Source: Cliona cf. orientalis (lineage: Eukaryota > Porifera > Demospongiae > Clionaida > Clionaidae). From it: a DNA stretch of 64,000 bases. Shown here in pieces: positions 11,414-24,186 of the stretch. The position numbers were made by a program, and so were the translations under genes. Where the stretch lies: positions 2,046,001 to 2,110,000 of the forward strand of contig OZ005697.1 of the NCBI GenBank assembly GCA_963930775.1, given 5' to 3'. The notes beneath the pieces were generated by a model, which worked only from the letters and a program-made list of their open reading frames with translations, was not told the origin of the DNA and did no database searches. Position 1 is the stretch's first letter. Every line of letters begins with the position of its first letter.

Positions 11414-12842
11414 TTATTCGGTCCATTTGAGTTCAGGAAGATCCTTTGAGTTGGTTTATTTTATCCAAGCTATCTTCACCCCTCAATCCAGCTGACAGAT
11501 TCACTTCTTTATTCCGGCCAGCCATCTTTTTCATGGTGATTCGGTAGAGACTAGAGACTTCATAGATGAAGAGAAAACCTTTTGTTTATATTATTTGGGA
11601 ATTTAGCTGGAACAATTGGACCAGTCTGGTGGGAGTAGTTATTCAGAGGTCATCCTGTGATGAGAAAAGAGGAAGGGAGGAGAGATAGAGGGAGAGTGGT
11701 AGAGAGGAGGGAGACAGAGAGAGAGAAAGCATAGCAAGACAAACATGTCATTGAGCTATGAAAATCTGGTTGATATTCTTAATAGAGAGAAGGTGAACAG
11801 TTATAATCTGAAATCATGCACAAATTGAAAACTAAGTATAGATTCTAATTCCTCATGCACGACGGAATCTCCAATAAAGGATAAGTTTTAGAGTAAGGAC
11901 ACATTTTAATTCAAGCTGTTGTGGACACGGGAGTTCTGTATGCCACGAGGGTTCCATATGTCAAGTATACTCTATTCAAGTTAAGTATATCAATGTTGTG
12001 TGTGTGGTAGCTGCTCGTAATAAGTCACTTCACATGTTTCTTTCCTCCATCCTTATTGCAGGGAAGATGTTATAACCACACAGTGATCGACTTTTGGTTA
12101 GTACATGAAAACAGACGAAGTGAACCACTCATTGGATACAACTGTGAGTAATCTTTCCTGTTTGTGATCTTTGTTCAGTGGCATGTACCAGGGTACATCT
12201 GTGTTGCTTTGGAAAGCAATGTCATTGTAAATCCTTATCATTGGGTGACATGTTCATACATATATAATATCCTATTGGAGGTTGTGGTTGCTTACAATGA
12301 CATACAATAACAAACAATTTCCAAGTATTATGGATTATGCACACACAATGTCATGCAGTGACATGTCATGCAGTGATATATCAGTTGGTCACTCTCCATG
12401 CATTGCACATAAATTTTGGCTATTTATAAATGCAAATAAGAAATATTCGGCAATTGCATCGGAATAACCAACTACATGGTGAATTGGTGAATTCATTGTC
12501 ATGCATATGCTATGCTTGAAGGATGCAATCTAATATTGTACCAGGTATAATAATATAGTCGGCTAGAGCTCATATTACATTTCTTTCCATCCGTAACACA
12601 AACATTTTACTTGGGAATTTACCATAGCAGGTGTCAACCTTTTGACCCTGGCTATGGAAAAGGTGGCTCATAGCTGCAGTCTATTTCTATTCTTGCATCA
12701 GATACGTAAACTTCACTATTATTCCCCCAAAGCAATTGATAATGTCCCAGTTGAGCCCCTCCCCCTTATATGCGAATGCGTACACCTAGTAATTAACCTA
12801 ATGAAGGAAGTGGAATACATATAAATTTCTCACGTAGATAGC

Positions 12843-12854
12843 TATAAAGTAAGA
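12843..12854 (+). promoter_or_regulatory. TATA-type core promoter of G4
   Basis: TATAAAGTAAGA, a one-base variant of the family element, 42 bp before the ATG at 12897. Confidence 0.55.
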
Positions 12855-12896
12855 TTCTAGCTGGCACTTACGTTAAATTGTTCCCCTTTGAATAAT

Positions 12897-15263
12897 ATGA
12901 GGTTCTATCCACTGAGTATCATCATTGTTTGCGGTTTATTTAACCCTGCAAGTAAGCGAGAGTTATGTACTGCATGCTAGTTATTAAGCCAGCTATAGAG
13001 CTTGTCATGAGTGCACTACTGCTAATTAGTGCTGTTCGCTCTCGCAATAAAAGATAACTGCATGTTGATACAGGAACACTACAAATATTCAATGGCACAT
13101 TAACGGAGATTACATGCTCAGCTGCTGTGCCAGCTTATCGTCTGGTGGACCAGGAAAGAGTGTATGATTCTTACGTTCAGCTACCCGATTTGTTTGATAT
13201 CGAGACAAGACGCTCTCCAACTGGAGATAATATCACACTCTTCATCAATGGAACCAACCGCTCCAACAATGTGACTGTCATGTGTGGAAATGTAGATCTC
13301 TCTTTAGGCACTTTAATTAGTAACATTCTTTTTACATTGATCCTTGAGTTTGTTGGTAAGTTCAGCAATCAAATTTAACCATTCTTGCTACTCTGTGTAT
13401 GCATGACCTTGTTTTAGGTATTCTGCCTGCTCCAAATGATGTGCACTATATTGAAGATCCTCCTGGATACCTACAAATACTTTGGGAACCACCAAGTTTA
13501 GATTCTGATGAGCTTGACTTGCAAAATATCAGCATTAGAAGAGATGCCAGGATAATACATTACACAATTTACATCACCACTGAAGAGTCAACAATAGTCC
13601 AAGTCTATAATGCTTCAGGGACATCTATTGCCATTGGAATTGACAAGATTCCTTGCAGTTTCTGTTTTCAGGTGGCAGCAGTGAACCCAGCTGGGGTGGG
13701 AGAACGCAGTCCCCCTCAAAATTTAACTTTTGATTGTCAGTTTGCATGATAATGATATTGCAGAATTCACTAATAATGATTACTCCAATGCCTATAATAG
13801 CACATACAGGGTGCATGGATTCCACAAGTTCAACTACAGTCACGACCATTGATCAAGAGCCTATTGCAGCATTCAGTGGATTATCAGGTAAACTGAGTTG
13901 TGAATATTATGTACCTACAATCATCATTGTATTATAGCTACTAATAGTGATGAGATTGTGTTTTATAATAACATTATGCAGTTGGTGAAGTCATAGGAAT
14001 AATAGTTGGTGTAGTTTTAATAATCGTGGGATTGTCAGTCATATTAGCTATTATTTTCACACTGAAGCTCAAGAAACAGAGTCTGAAATCACAGATAAGG
14101 TGAGGAATACAACAGCTACAATAATTATAGAAATAGGGGGTTTATCCTTTAAGTTCATGTTTACATATTACAACTCATAGAAGTGATCAGCTGTCAGATC
14201 CCAAGGACTCAGTTAACGTTGCTGAGATTGAGAAATGTGAGGAATCAGATCACTGTAGCAGCGGGAATGATCCAAACACTGTGGATGATAATAATCAGCC
14301 GTCAGATTCTACACAAATTAGAGTATATTAATAAATTGCAGTGTTACGTTATAATTATTATAGACATAACAATTCATGACCATAAGTATGCCATGATGAC
14401 TAGCTGCTTGTGTCTATCATTGTATTGTGAGTACCATGTAGAAATTTTAGCTATAGTTATGTACACGCGTGTGTGTACTGTGTGTGTCAGCGTGCACATG
14501 TGTGTGCTATATGTGTGTGTGTGATCGAGTGTGCATGTGTGTGTATGTATTGATTTTAAGATAAAATTTGGGAGTAATTTGTCTGCTGTACCTGCATGGC
14601 CTTGAGAACCAGCATAATAATGGGTCACATTCAAGCCAACCTACTCCTCTTTTTTTAAACTCTTCAGACGTGTAGCTAAGTTGTACGTTACACTGTATGC
14701 ATCTATGTGTGCCTGTGTGATGTGTATGACACCGTTTCGCATTCTGATATTGTACAACAGTTTCAGTGACTAACTCATCCTATTCCTATTATGGTCATAA
14801 TTATTATGCATGCACATATTATTATTATTCCTTTGACGATAATATTATTATAGTGCTGCATTCACAAAGCTTATAAACACAAGAATCTTATAAAAATACG
14901 CTAATATAATGTTTTGGTGAGTTTGGGAGGCTTTTCCTTTCATTATGCAATTTGCGTATCTACAGACCTACTCCCATGATGGTCCACCAGAATGCTCATA
15001 TTTATATGCTGAAATTGATGTTGTTGCTAAGAGGAAAAATAAAGTTCCAGAGCCTAGTTCCACTGAAGATATAGACCATCATGTATATGCTGTACTGGAA
15101 CAACCATCAAATCAGATTCAGGTGCCTAATTACATACACATATGATACACAGTTGACAATATTTGCACTCATTAAAGCAATATGATAGTCATGCCAATAT
15201 CCATTGTAGAGCACCAACACCGATATGGATCAAGATGATGATCATACCGATTCACAAGATTAA
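12897..15263 (+). CDS. G4: Ig-FN3 transmembrane receptor with two tyrosine motifs
   Basis: Complete, 403 residues. Exons 12897-12951, 13074-13355, 13418-13735 (donor GTCAGT where relatives have GTGAGT), 13801-13887, 13982-14099, 14181-14322, 14966-15121 and 15210-15263. Compared with G2, the stalk is two codons longer and the juxtamembrane basic segment lacks seven codons, so the helix runs straight from KLK into KQSLKSQIR. Exon 6 has an extra Asn-Val. The Ig loop after the second Cys is GNVDLSLGTLISN. YAEI and YAVL are intact. The 3' end (exon 7, exon 8 and flank) is closest to G6, consistent with a two-gene block duplication. Confidence 0.87.
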
Positions 15264-16963
15264 CATTAACCCCCCACGGTAAATACATGCATCATCAGGT
15301 ATAGGACAAATGTGTTAATGCTGATCAATTTTTGTGACACTTTGCATGCTTATTGCTTACATTTTTGGGTAGAGTATACATTAAATTTTCATGTGATTGA
15401 GTGATAGCAGGTCGACTTCATTAATTAATAATTATCGTTATCGTGATAGAGGTAATACTAAAGATCATAATAATAGGCTGAGTGTTAATTCTGGAGAAAC
15501 ATAAATTTAATTAAGTCAATTATAGGGGGTTGACCAATCTTGAATCTGATGGTAGTAAAGATGCTGTATTAGCACCAGTACTAGTGACATACCATTGCTG
15601 GGCTGGGGACTGTGGATCTTGGTATGGGAATTGGAAAAAGGAATGGACCCGGAATACAGTTACTCCATCATCTTACTGGTTTGTCGAATCTGTCTTCACC
15701 CCTTAATCCAGCTGACAGATTCACTCCAGTCATCAATCTTTTGCATGATGATTCAGTAGATAGGTGAGACAAGAAACCTCATATGGATGAACTTTTGGGG
15801 AACTTGGCTGGAACATGCTATGTTGGGTGGAGATGGGGATCTTAACCATAATATTATTCAGATGAATTAGAGATCACCCTGTGATGAGAATGAGAGGAAG
15901 GGAGAACAGAGAGGGAGCAGCCTGGAGAGAGGGAGAGAGGGGAGAGCACAGTAAGTTAAATGTGAGCTATGAAATTTTACCTTCTTAAGGAGAAAGTGAA
16001 GATCAGTACAGCCAGCACATAGGGAGGACCTCGGCATTCAGCACTATACTGTAGCTATCTCTGTTGAGTTGTATGCCGTACCATCAAGGAGGGTGACAGC
16101 TGATATGTTATTGTGTGTGTATATTGTAATTTAGTCATTCCTTGGAAGGGATGTGCACATGTATAGAGGTGGAAAATGAATGGTGGCCTTCTGGCAGGCC
16201 ATGGCTGCTGCAGCAGTATCTCTGTCAGCCACTGTACACATGAGTTCTGCATGCCATGAGGGTTCCACATCCCACTGCCCAACTGCCCAATCTTAAGTTA
16301 AGTACATAAGTGTGTGAACTGCTCATAATTATATTATTAGTCACTTCATAATATTATGTTCTTCCCTCCAATTGCTACAGTATAATATTGTTATTCTAAT
16401 CTCAAGTTACGTACAAAAATGTTGTGTGTAGCTACATGTGTGTGGTACCTGTTTGATTCCTCTATCCTTGCTGCAGGGAGAACTAACCATACTCTCTGGT
16501 GTATAGACAAAGTGAACTACTCATTGGCTACAACTGTGAGTATATAGTCTTTGCTGTTTACGATGTACCTACCAGGGCATCATGGCCTATGTTGTTTCTA
16601 AAAGCTGTGATATTGCTATCAGCAGCAAGTAGCTATGTTATAAATATAGCTACTATTATCATGACATACACAAAGGCTTCTCAGCTATGTTCCGTATGAA
16701 ATTCTATCCTGATACTTTCCTCACTCTACTGAAGGGTATCGACCCTTTGACCCCGGCTATACTGGCTCATCACTGCATTCTCAATGCTTACTAATTAATC
16801 GATGTAAATTTACAGCCCCTCCTCCCCAATAGTAACTCAAAACACTCCGGTCAAGCCCATGTGATCACTTAGCTAAGTGTAAATATGCGTACACCCAATC
16901 AACTAGTAGCTATAAGATACAAGTTAAGTTTCTAGACGGCACATTTTAATTAGAACCTTCAGC
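15264..16963. other. Spacer G4-G5
   Basis: Parallel to the G6-G7 spacer (23020-25006): both share the GTAAAGATGCTG block, the GAGGAAGGGAGAACAGAGAGGGAG purine stretch and the GGTGGCCTTCTGG segment. Reading frames of the antisense block are lost here. A plus-strand ctgcag acceptor followed by a GTGAGT donor (about 16476-16540) marks a possible untranslated exon. Confidence 0.5.
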
Positions 16964-19247
16964 ATGAAGCTCTATACTCTGAGCGTCATCATTGCTTGCG
17001 GTTTAATTGATCCTGCGAGTAAGCTCTGTACTGCTCTTTGAGTTTGAATGAAGTGGGTCTATTTGTAAAAATGCAGGAACACTGCAGGTGTATATATTCA
17101 ATGGCACATTATCAGAGATTACTTGTTCAGCAACTGTATATGAACCAATATTGCATCTGATGGATCAGGAAAGGGAGTATGATTCTAGGGACTACAATCA
17201 ACTACCAGACTTGTTTGATATTGAGGCAATTCTCTCTCCAAATAGAGACAATGTTACTCTTATCGTCAATGGAACTGATCGCTCCAATAATTTGACTATC
17301 ACATGCACGGATGAAGATGCATTTACAGGCCAATTTCAAATTCTTTTTATGTTGACACTGGAGTTTGTTAGTAAGTTTATCAATCAAACTTGAACATCAT
17401 TACTCCATGACCTCATTTTAGGCATTCTACCAGCTCCAAATAATGTTCAATATAGTGAAGATCCTGCTGGATACCTACAAATATTTTGGGAGCCACCAAA
17501 ATTAGTTTCTGACAAACTTGGCTCTCATGATCAGAATGATAGAATTGATTCCAGGATAACACATTTTTTAATTTACATCACAAATGAGTCAACAACAGTC
17601 TACAATGCTTCAGGAACATATTTTTCCATTGGAACTGACGAAATTTCTTGTGGTTTCTGGTTTCAAGTGGCAGCAGTGAACCCAGCTGGGGTGGGAGAAC
17701 GCAGTTCCCCTCAAATTTTAACTTTTGACAGTGAGTTTGCATGGTCATTATAAAGAATTTTCTGCAAACTTATTAGGGAGATAACTATATTTTATTGTTA
17801 TTATTATCCACTGTCTATAATAGCACATGCAAGATGTATAGATTCCACAAATCCAACTACGGACATGATCGCGGAGCCTATTCCAGCATCCAATGAATTA
17901 CCAGGTGAACTGAGTTATCATTAATTATTATAGCTACTAATGGTGATGAGATTTTGTTTTATATACAGTTGGTGGAGTCATAGCAATAATAGTTGGCGTT
18001 GTTTTAATAATCGTGGGATTGTCCATCATATTATTAGCTATTGTTTTTACACTGAAGCTCAAGAATGATAATAAGCACCAACGTGTCAAACAGAGTTTGA
18101 AATCACAGATAAGGTGAGGAATGCAAAAGCTACAATAATTATAATATAGGGGGCTTATCCTTTGATTTATGTCAAAAGTTAAAAGCTCATGATTACATAG
18201 CAATTATTACAATTCATAGAAGTGATCAATTTTCGGACACTAAAGATTCAGTTGCCGAGATTGAGAAATGTGTGGCATCAGATCGCTGTGGCAGTGGAAA
18301 TGATCATGACACTGTGGATGATAATAACCAACCATCAGATTCTACACCAACTAGGGTATGTTAATGAACGTAGACATGTGTTGGTCATTAAATTGCAGTG
18401 TATTATAGACATAACAATTCCTGACCATAAGTATGCCATGATGACTTAGTCTAGCTGCTTGTGTCTAGCAATGTTGTACAGTGAGTACAGTACCATGTAG
18501 ATTGCAGCTGTAGTTGTGTGTGTGCGCGCAAGATTGTGCAACTTGTTTGCCGTGCCTGCCCTTGAGAACCAGGATATTATAATATGGGTTAGAATTATTT
18601 TTAGGTGTCACCACACCTTCTAGATGACTTACTCCTCTCAGGCTAAGACTCCATTTTTAACTCTTTTAAACATGGAGCTAAGTTGTATATATGCACCCAT
18701 GTGTGTCTGTGTGCTGTGTATGATACCATTTCGCGTTCTGATAGTGTAGCTACAACAGTTTCAGTGACTAACTCATCCTATTCCTATTATGGTTATATAT
18801 TCCTTTGACGATAAATACTATAATATTTCATAGTCCCACATTCATAGAACTTACAAACACTGGAACCTGACAAACACATCCTCATACTCTTATGGTGAAT
18901 TTATTATATTATGTTGGGAGGCTTTTCCTTTCATGATTCCATTACATTATGCATAGATCTACTCCCATGATGGTCCACCAGAATGCTCATATTTATATGC
19001 TGAAATTGATGTTGTTGCTAAGAGGAAAAACAAAGTTCCAGAGCCTAGTTCCACTGAAGATACAGACCATCATGTATATGCTGTACTGGAACAACCATCA
19101 AATCAGATTCAGGTGCCTGATTACATACATACACAGTCATACTTGCACTCATTATAGCAATGATAGTCATGCTAATATCCATTGTAGATCACCAATACCA
19201 ATACTTATATTGATCAAGATGATGATCATCCTGATTCACAAGATTAA
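16964..19247 (+). CDS. G5: Ig-FN3 transmembrane receptor, mosaic of G1-like and G7-like parts
   Basis: Complete, 411 residues. Exons 16964-17018, 17077-17370, 17422-17730, 17824-17904, 17969-18113, 18220-18355, 18957-19112 and 19188-19247. The signal peptide starts MKLYTLSVIIACG. The Ig domain is the most diverged of the canonical set (TVYEPILHLMDQE; CTDEDAFTGQFQ). The FN3 exon has NNVQYSEDPAGY and DKLGS, as in G1. Introns 5 and 6 are also G1-like, but exon 7 (TEDTDHHVYAVLE, PSNQIQ) and exon 8 match G7. The change of partner falls at the intron 6/exon 7 border. The upstream element is a weak TATAAGATA at 16911. Confidence 0.86.
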
Positions 19248-19639
19248 CCACACCCCTCCCCATGCACCAATATCAGGTACAGGACAGAAAACATCATACT
19301 TGTGCGTTAATTAGTTTTTGTATATTTATAGCTTACGTTTTTGGGGGTATAGAGTAGACATTCCGTGTGATTGAGTGATAATAGGTTAACTTCATTATTG
19401 TTATCATGTTAGAGATAATAATTATTGCAGTAAAGATCATAAAAATAGGCGGAGTGTTCTAACTAGTGAAGTGCAGTTGGGTATCCAAAACATTTGCCAC
19501 AGAGGGTGCATTAGAATGGTTTATGTGCATATACTTTGATTTTCATCGACAAGAATAGAGTATGATTGATTGTGGTCCTTGGTATGGGAATTGGAAGAAG
19601 AATATTCCAGAATACAGTCATTCCAGCATCTTCCTGATA

Positions 19640-19730
19640 CCGCCCCGCGAAAGTTTTCTCCGCGAAAATTATTGCTTCTTTCCTACCAATCCGCGAAAGT
19701 TTTCTCCTTCAAAAATTTCCCACTATACGG
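19640..19730. mobile_element. 91-bp MITE fragment, CCG...TATACGG type
   Basis: Begins CCGCCCCGCGAAAG and ends CACTATACGG, flanked by TA on both sides, with internal CGCGAAA repeats. It matches in style the 203-bp element in intron 7 of G6 (22686-22888). The paralogous spacer after G7 reads through this point without it. Confidence 0.55.
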
Positions 19731-20503
19731 TATAATACAAGTGAGACCAGAGATCTCATTGAGACAAGTAGATGAAGAGAAATTAATAATAAATAATATT
19801 CTACTGGAATTATAGGGTGACCAACTGACATGTCACTGTATGTGCATGCATATTGTAATAATAATAATGCTGAGTCATGTCTCGGGGGGTGGGAAGATGT
19901 GTACGATGAAAGATTCAACAAGACTGAAGTTCAAGCTTGCCTTGCAGCAATTCAAAGCTAAACATATAGATTGTTATTCCTCAAGCACAGTGGAACCTCT
20001 GCATGATCAAGGATATCATAATGGTCTTAGAATAAGGCCACAATTCTGTATAAAAATATGCAAGCAGACACGAGCTCGAGAGTTCTACATGCCACGAGGG
20101 TTCTATTATCAAGTACAAATTCTAATCTCAAGTTAAGTGCATCAATGTTCCATGTGCATGGTAGCTGCTCATAGTTATTGTAATACCATGATTATATATA
20201 CATTATATAGATATAATAATTTTCTTTATTCTTGTTATAGGGAAAACTAATCACACTGAGCTGGAGTACATGAAATGGATGAAATCAACTACCCATTGGA
20301 TACAACTCTGAGTGGTCGCCCAATTCCAGTTTAAGACATGCTCACAATGTCATGTATGTACCTTATTGGCTGAATTCCATTTTAATAGTATACATTTCCT
20401 CATTGCAATAATTAGAAGTGTCCCAATTAAGCCTCTCCCTTCACGTGTGATTATAATATTAGCTAACGCAGGATGTGGAACAGTATATTTTCATACAGAT
20501 GAC

Positions 20504-20515
20504 TATAAATTAAGA
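20504..20515 (+). promoter_or_regulatory. TATA-type core promoter of G6
   Basis: TATAAATTAAGA, 42 bp before the ATG at 20558, in a segment shared with G8 (CATACAGATGAC). Confidence 0.6.
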
Positions 20516-20557
20516 TTCTACTAGGCACTTACAATTACTCAAGTTCCCCTCTTCAAC

Positions 20558-23019
20558 ATGAGGCTCTATTTACTGAGCACTGTCATCATCATTTGTAGCT
20601 TACTTGATCCTGCAAGTAAGACCTAATTAGTGTAAGCTATGTTTAGCCAGCTAGCAAATTTGATTTAACATAATATTATTAGCTATCCATGGTAACAAAA
20701 AGGTACTCATACAATGATACAGGAACACTGCAAATATTCGATGGCACATTAATTGAGATTATGTGTTCAGCTGCTTCGCCAGTTTATCGTCTGATGGATC
20801 AGGAAGGAGAGTATAATTCATACAATGATTTCCCAGGCCTGTTTGATATTGAGGCAATACCCTTTCTAACTGAGAACAGAGTCACTCTCTATATCAATGG
20901 AACCAACCGATCCAACAATGTGATAGTCATGTGTGGAAATTTAGACTTGTCTTCGGGAACTTCAAACGCGCAATTTCATATTCTTTTTACATTGATCCTT
21001 GAGTTTGTTGGTAAGTTTGGAGCAAACTTAAGTTATCTATAGTATGTACACTCCTAGTGAAAACCCTTTACAACAAAGAGATAGTTTCAAAATTGTTATG
21101 AGTTGCCTGTCCACTGACTTTGACAAGCCGTTGACATGTCTGACCTTTGAATTTCAGTCGAGCCCTATTAACCTATTACTCTATGCATGATCTGCTTTAT
21201 GTAGGTATTCTGCCAGCTCCAAATGATGTGCACTATATTGAAGATCCTCCTGGATATCTACTAATACTTTGGGAACCACCAACTTTAGATTCTGATGAGC
21301 TTGGCTTGCAAAATATTAGCATTAGAAGAGATGCCAGGATAATTCATTACACAGTTTACATCACCACTGAAGAGTCAACAATAGTACAAGTCTATAATGC
21401 TTCAGGGACATATTTTTCCACTGGAATTGGCAAGATTCCTTGCAGTTTCTGGTTTCAGGTGGCAGCAGTGAACCCAGCTGGGGTGGGAGAACGCAGTCCC
21501 CTACAAAATCTAACTTTTGACTGTGAGTTTGCATGATAATCATATTTCAAATTGCAGAATTTAGCAATAATACTCCACTGCCTATAATAGCACATACAGG
21601 GTGCATGGGTTCCACAAGTTCAACTACAGACATAATCATTGAGCCTATTCCAGCATCCAGTGCATTATCAGGTGAACATCATTGTGAATATTACTACAAT
21701 CACCAGTGTAGCTGTTAATAGTGATGAGATTGTATATATTAAGATTTTTTATACAGTTGGTGAACTCACAGGAATAATAGTTGGCATAGGTTTAATAATC
21801 ACGGGATTGTCAGTCATATTAGCTATTATTTTCACACTGAAGCTCAAGAATGTTAAGCTCCGACATGTCACACGGAGCTTGAAATCTAAATTAAGGTGAG
21901 GAATGCAGCAGCTGCAATTCAACCAGCCATGATAATAATCATGAAATAGGATATTTACCCTTTATATTAACACTCATGATTACATAGTAAATTTTTATTA
22001 TAGAAGTGATCAGCTGTCAGATCCTGATCCTAAGGACTCAGTTGCTGAGATAGAGAAATGTGTGGAATCAGATCACTGTGGCAGTGGGAATGATCATGAC
22101 ACTGTGGATGATAATAACCAACCGTCAGATTCTACACCAACTAGGGTATGTTGTGTAGCTATGTGTCAGTCATTAATTAAATTGCAGTATCATAAAACAG
22201 ATAAACATAACAATATTATTATCATACCACCATGCATGACCATAAGTATATATATATGCCCGTGTGCTGTGTACGATACTGTTTCGCACTCTGATAGTGT
22301 ACAACTTTAGTGAATAACGCATCCTATTCCTATTATGGTCATAATAATTATCATGCATGCACGCATAATTATTATTCCTTTGACAGTAAATCCTATAGTC
22401 CCACATTCATAAAGTTTACAAACACTTGTCAATGAGTCTTATAGAGACATGCTCATATTGTTATGGTGACTTTTTCTTTCATGATGCCGTTATAATAATA
22501 TTATGTATCTATAGACCTACTCCCATGATGGTCCACCAGAATGCTCATATTTATATGCTGAAATTGATGTTGTTGCTAAGAGGAAAAATAAAGTTCCAGA
22601 GCCTAGTTCCACTGAAGATATAGACCATCATGTATATGCTGTACTGGAACAACCATCAAATCAGATTCAGGTGCCTAGTTACATACCGTATAGCGCCTTA
22701 ATTTCGCGGAACTTAAATTTCGCGGATAGCTCTCTACAAAGTTTTCGTTGAATAATTTTCGCGGTTCCAGTCTGGTATGGGCGTGCACTCGTGGGCATTG
22801 GAAAATTTCGTTGAATAATTTTTGTGGAAGCCGCTGTATCCGCGAAAACAGCGAAAATTAAGTCCCACGAAACTTAAGTGTTATACGGTACATACAATAC
22901 ATATACATAGTCGACCATACTTGCGCTTATTAAAGCAATGATAATCATGTCAATATCCATTGTAGATCACCAACACTGATATGGATCAAGATGATGATCA
23001 TACCGATTCACAAGATTAA
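20558..23019 (+). CDS. G6: Ig-FN3 transmembrane receptor with two tyrosine motifs
   Basis: Complete, 411 residues. Exons 20558-20615, 20723-21010, 21205-21522, 21591-21671, 21757-21895, 22004-22145, 22515-22670 and 22966-23019. Signal peptide MRLYLLSTVIIICSLL. The Ig domain is G8-like: SPVYRLMDQEGEYNSYNDF, ENRVTLYINGTN, and a longer loop after the second Cys (GNLDLSSGTSNAQF). The unusually long intron 2 (194 bp) also matches G8. Exon 6 has a duplicated Asp-Pro. The stop-transfer reads KLKNVKLRHVTRSLKSKLR. Intron 7 contains a transposon (22686-22888). YAEI and YAVL are intact. Confidence 0.87.
22686..22888. mobile_element. 203-bp TA-flanked MITE in intron 7 of G6
   Basis: Starts CCGTATAGCGCCTTAATTTC and ends TTAAGTGTTATACGG; the ends are imperfect inverted repeats, with TA on both sides (22684-22685 and 22889-22890). 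Internal CGCGGA and CGCGAAA motifs make it much richer in CpG than its surroundings. Other members lack it in intron 7. TA target and palindromic ends suggest a Tc1/mariner-type non-autonomous element. Confidence 0.7.
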
Positions 23020-24186
23020 CATTAACCCCTCACGGTAAATAATCATTAGGTACATGATAATTTAATGTGTTAATGCTGATCAATACTTTGCCTGCTTATT
23101 GCTTATGTTTTTGGATAGAGTGTACATTAAAGTTTTGTGTGACAGCAGGTCGACTTCATTAAAAAAATTAATGTGAATAATTACTGTTATCATGTAGAGG
23201 TAATAATAACGATCACAATAATTGGCTGAGTGAAACAATGTTAATTCTGGAGAAACATAAATTACAGGGGGTTGACCCAGTCAGCACCTCCACTAGTGGT
23301 ATACCACTGCTGGACTGGGGACTGTGGATCTTGGTATGAGAATTGGGAAAAGGGAATGGGAATACAATTATTCCAGCATCTTACTGGTTGTCGAAGCTAT
23401 CTGCATCCCTTAATCCAGCTGACAGATTCACTCCACTCATCGATCTTTTGCATGGTGATTCAGTAGATAGATGAGACCAGAGACCTCATTGAGATAGTAG
23501 ATGAAGAGATATGATACTTTTTTGGGAACTTAATTGGCTGGAACATGCTATGTTGGGTAGAGATGGGGATCTTAACCATGTTATTCAGATGAATTAGAGA
23601 TCACCATGTGATGAGAATGAGAGGAAGGGAGAACAGAGAGGGAGCAGCCTAGAGAGAGGAACAAAGGTGAGAGCACAGTAAGTTAAACGTGAGCTATGAA
23701 ATTTTTATATACCTTCTTAAGGAGAAAGTGAAGATCAGGTACAGCCAGCACATAGGGAGACTTCGGCATTCAACACCATATTATAGCTCCATTGAGTTAT
23801 ATGCCGTACCATCATGGAGGGTGACCAGCTGATATGTCGTTGTGTGCGTATGTTATGATTTAATCATTCCTTGGAAGGAATGTGCACATGGATATTGGTG
23901 GAGAATTAACGGTGGCCTTCTGGTGGCCCATGGCAGCTTGGGCCACTGCAGCAGTGTCCCTCTCGGCCACTGTACACATGAGTTCTGCATGGCATGAGGA
24001 TTTCACATCCCGCTGCCCAATCTCATGTTAAGTACATAGGTGTATGAACTGCTCTTATTATTAGTCACTTCACATATTCTTTCCTCCATCCTTGTTACAG
24101 GGAAAGATGACCATACTCTCTGGTGTACATAAAAAGATACAACTAAGTTTACTGTGAGTAGTCTTTCATGTTTATTCAATGACATG

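Larger units (their letters stand above)
10762..12896. other. Spacer G3-G4
   Basis: Carries the best preserved copy of the antisense frame (11018-11413), a purine-rich GGGAGA stretch (about 11675-11730), and remnants of the plus-strand spacer exons (about 11900-12150). No receptor exon. Confidence 0.5.
19248..20557. other. Spacer G5-G6
   Basis: Parallel to the G7-G8 spacer (27373-28661). Both contain the AGATTCAACAAGACTGAAG block and a plus-strand frame (19840-20136) that ends at a GTTAAG donor and would join in phase to an exon starting at 20242. The antisense block is reduced to its last part (about 19470-19570) followed directly by GGTCCTTGGTATGGG, indicating an internal deletion shared with 27640-27745. 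Confidence 0.5.

Noticed and set aside
13625..13849. Recurrent minus-strand frames over the FN3 exon (LPPQLGSLLPPETRN type)
   Set aside because: They mirror the highly conserved sense exon and vary with its silent sites. They have no independent splice or start signals.
18949..19314. Long plus-strand frame over exon 7 of G5 beginning MHRSTPMM (similar frames at 27092 and 22426)
   Set aside because: It is the +1 frame of the tyrosine-motif exon and runs through intron 7. The correct frame follows from the splice phase and from the YAEI/YAVL conservation.
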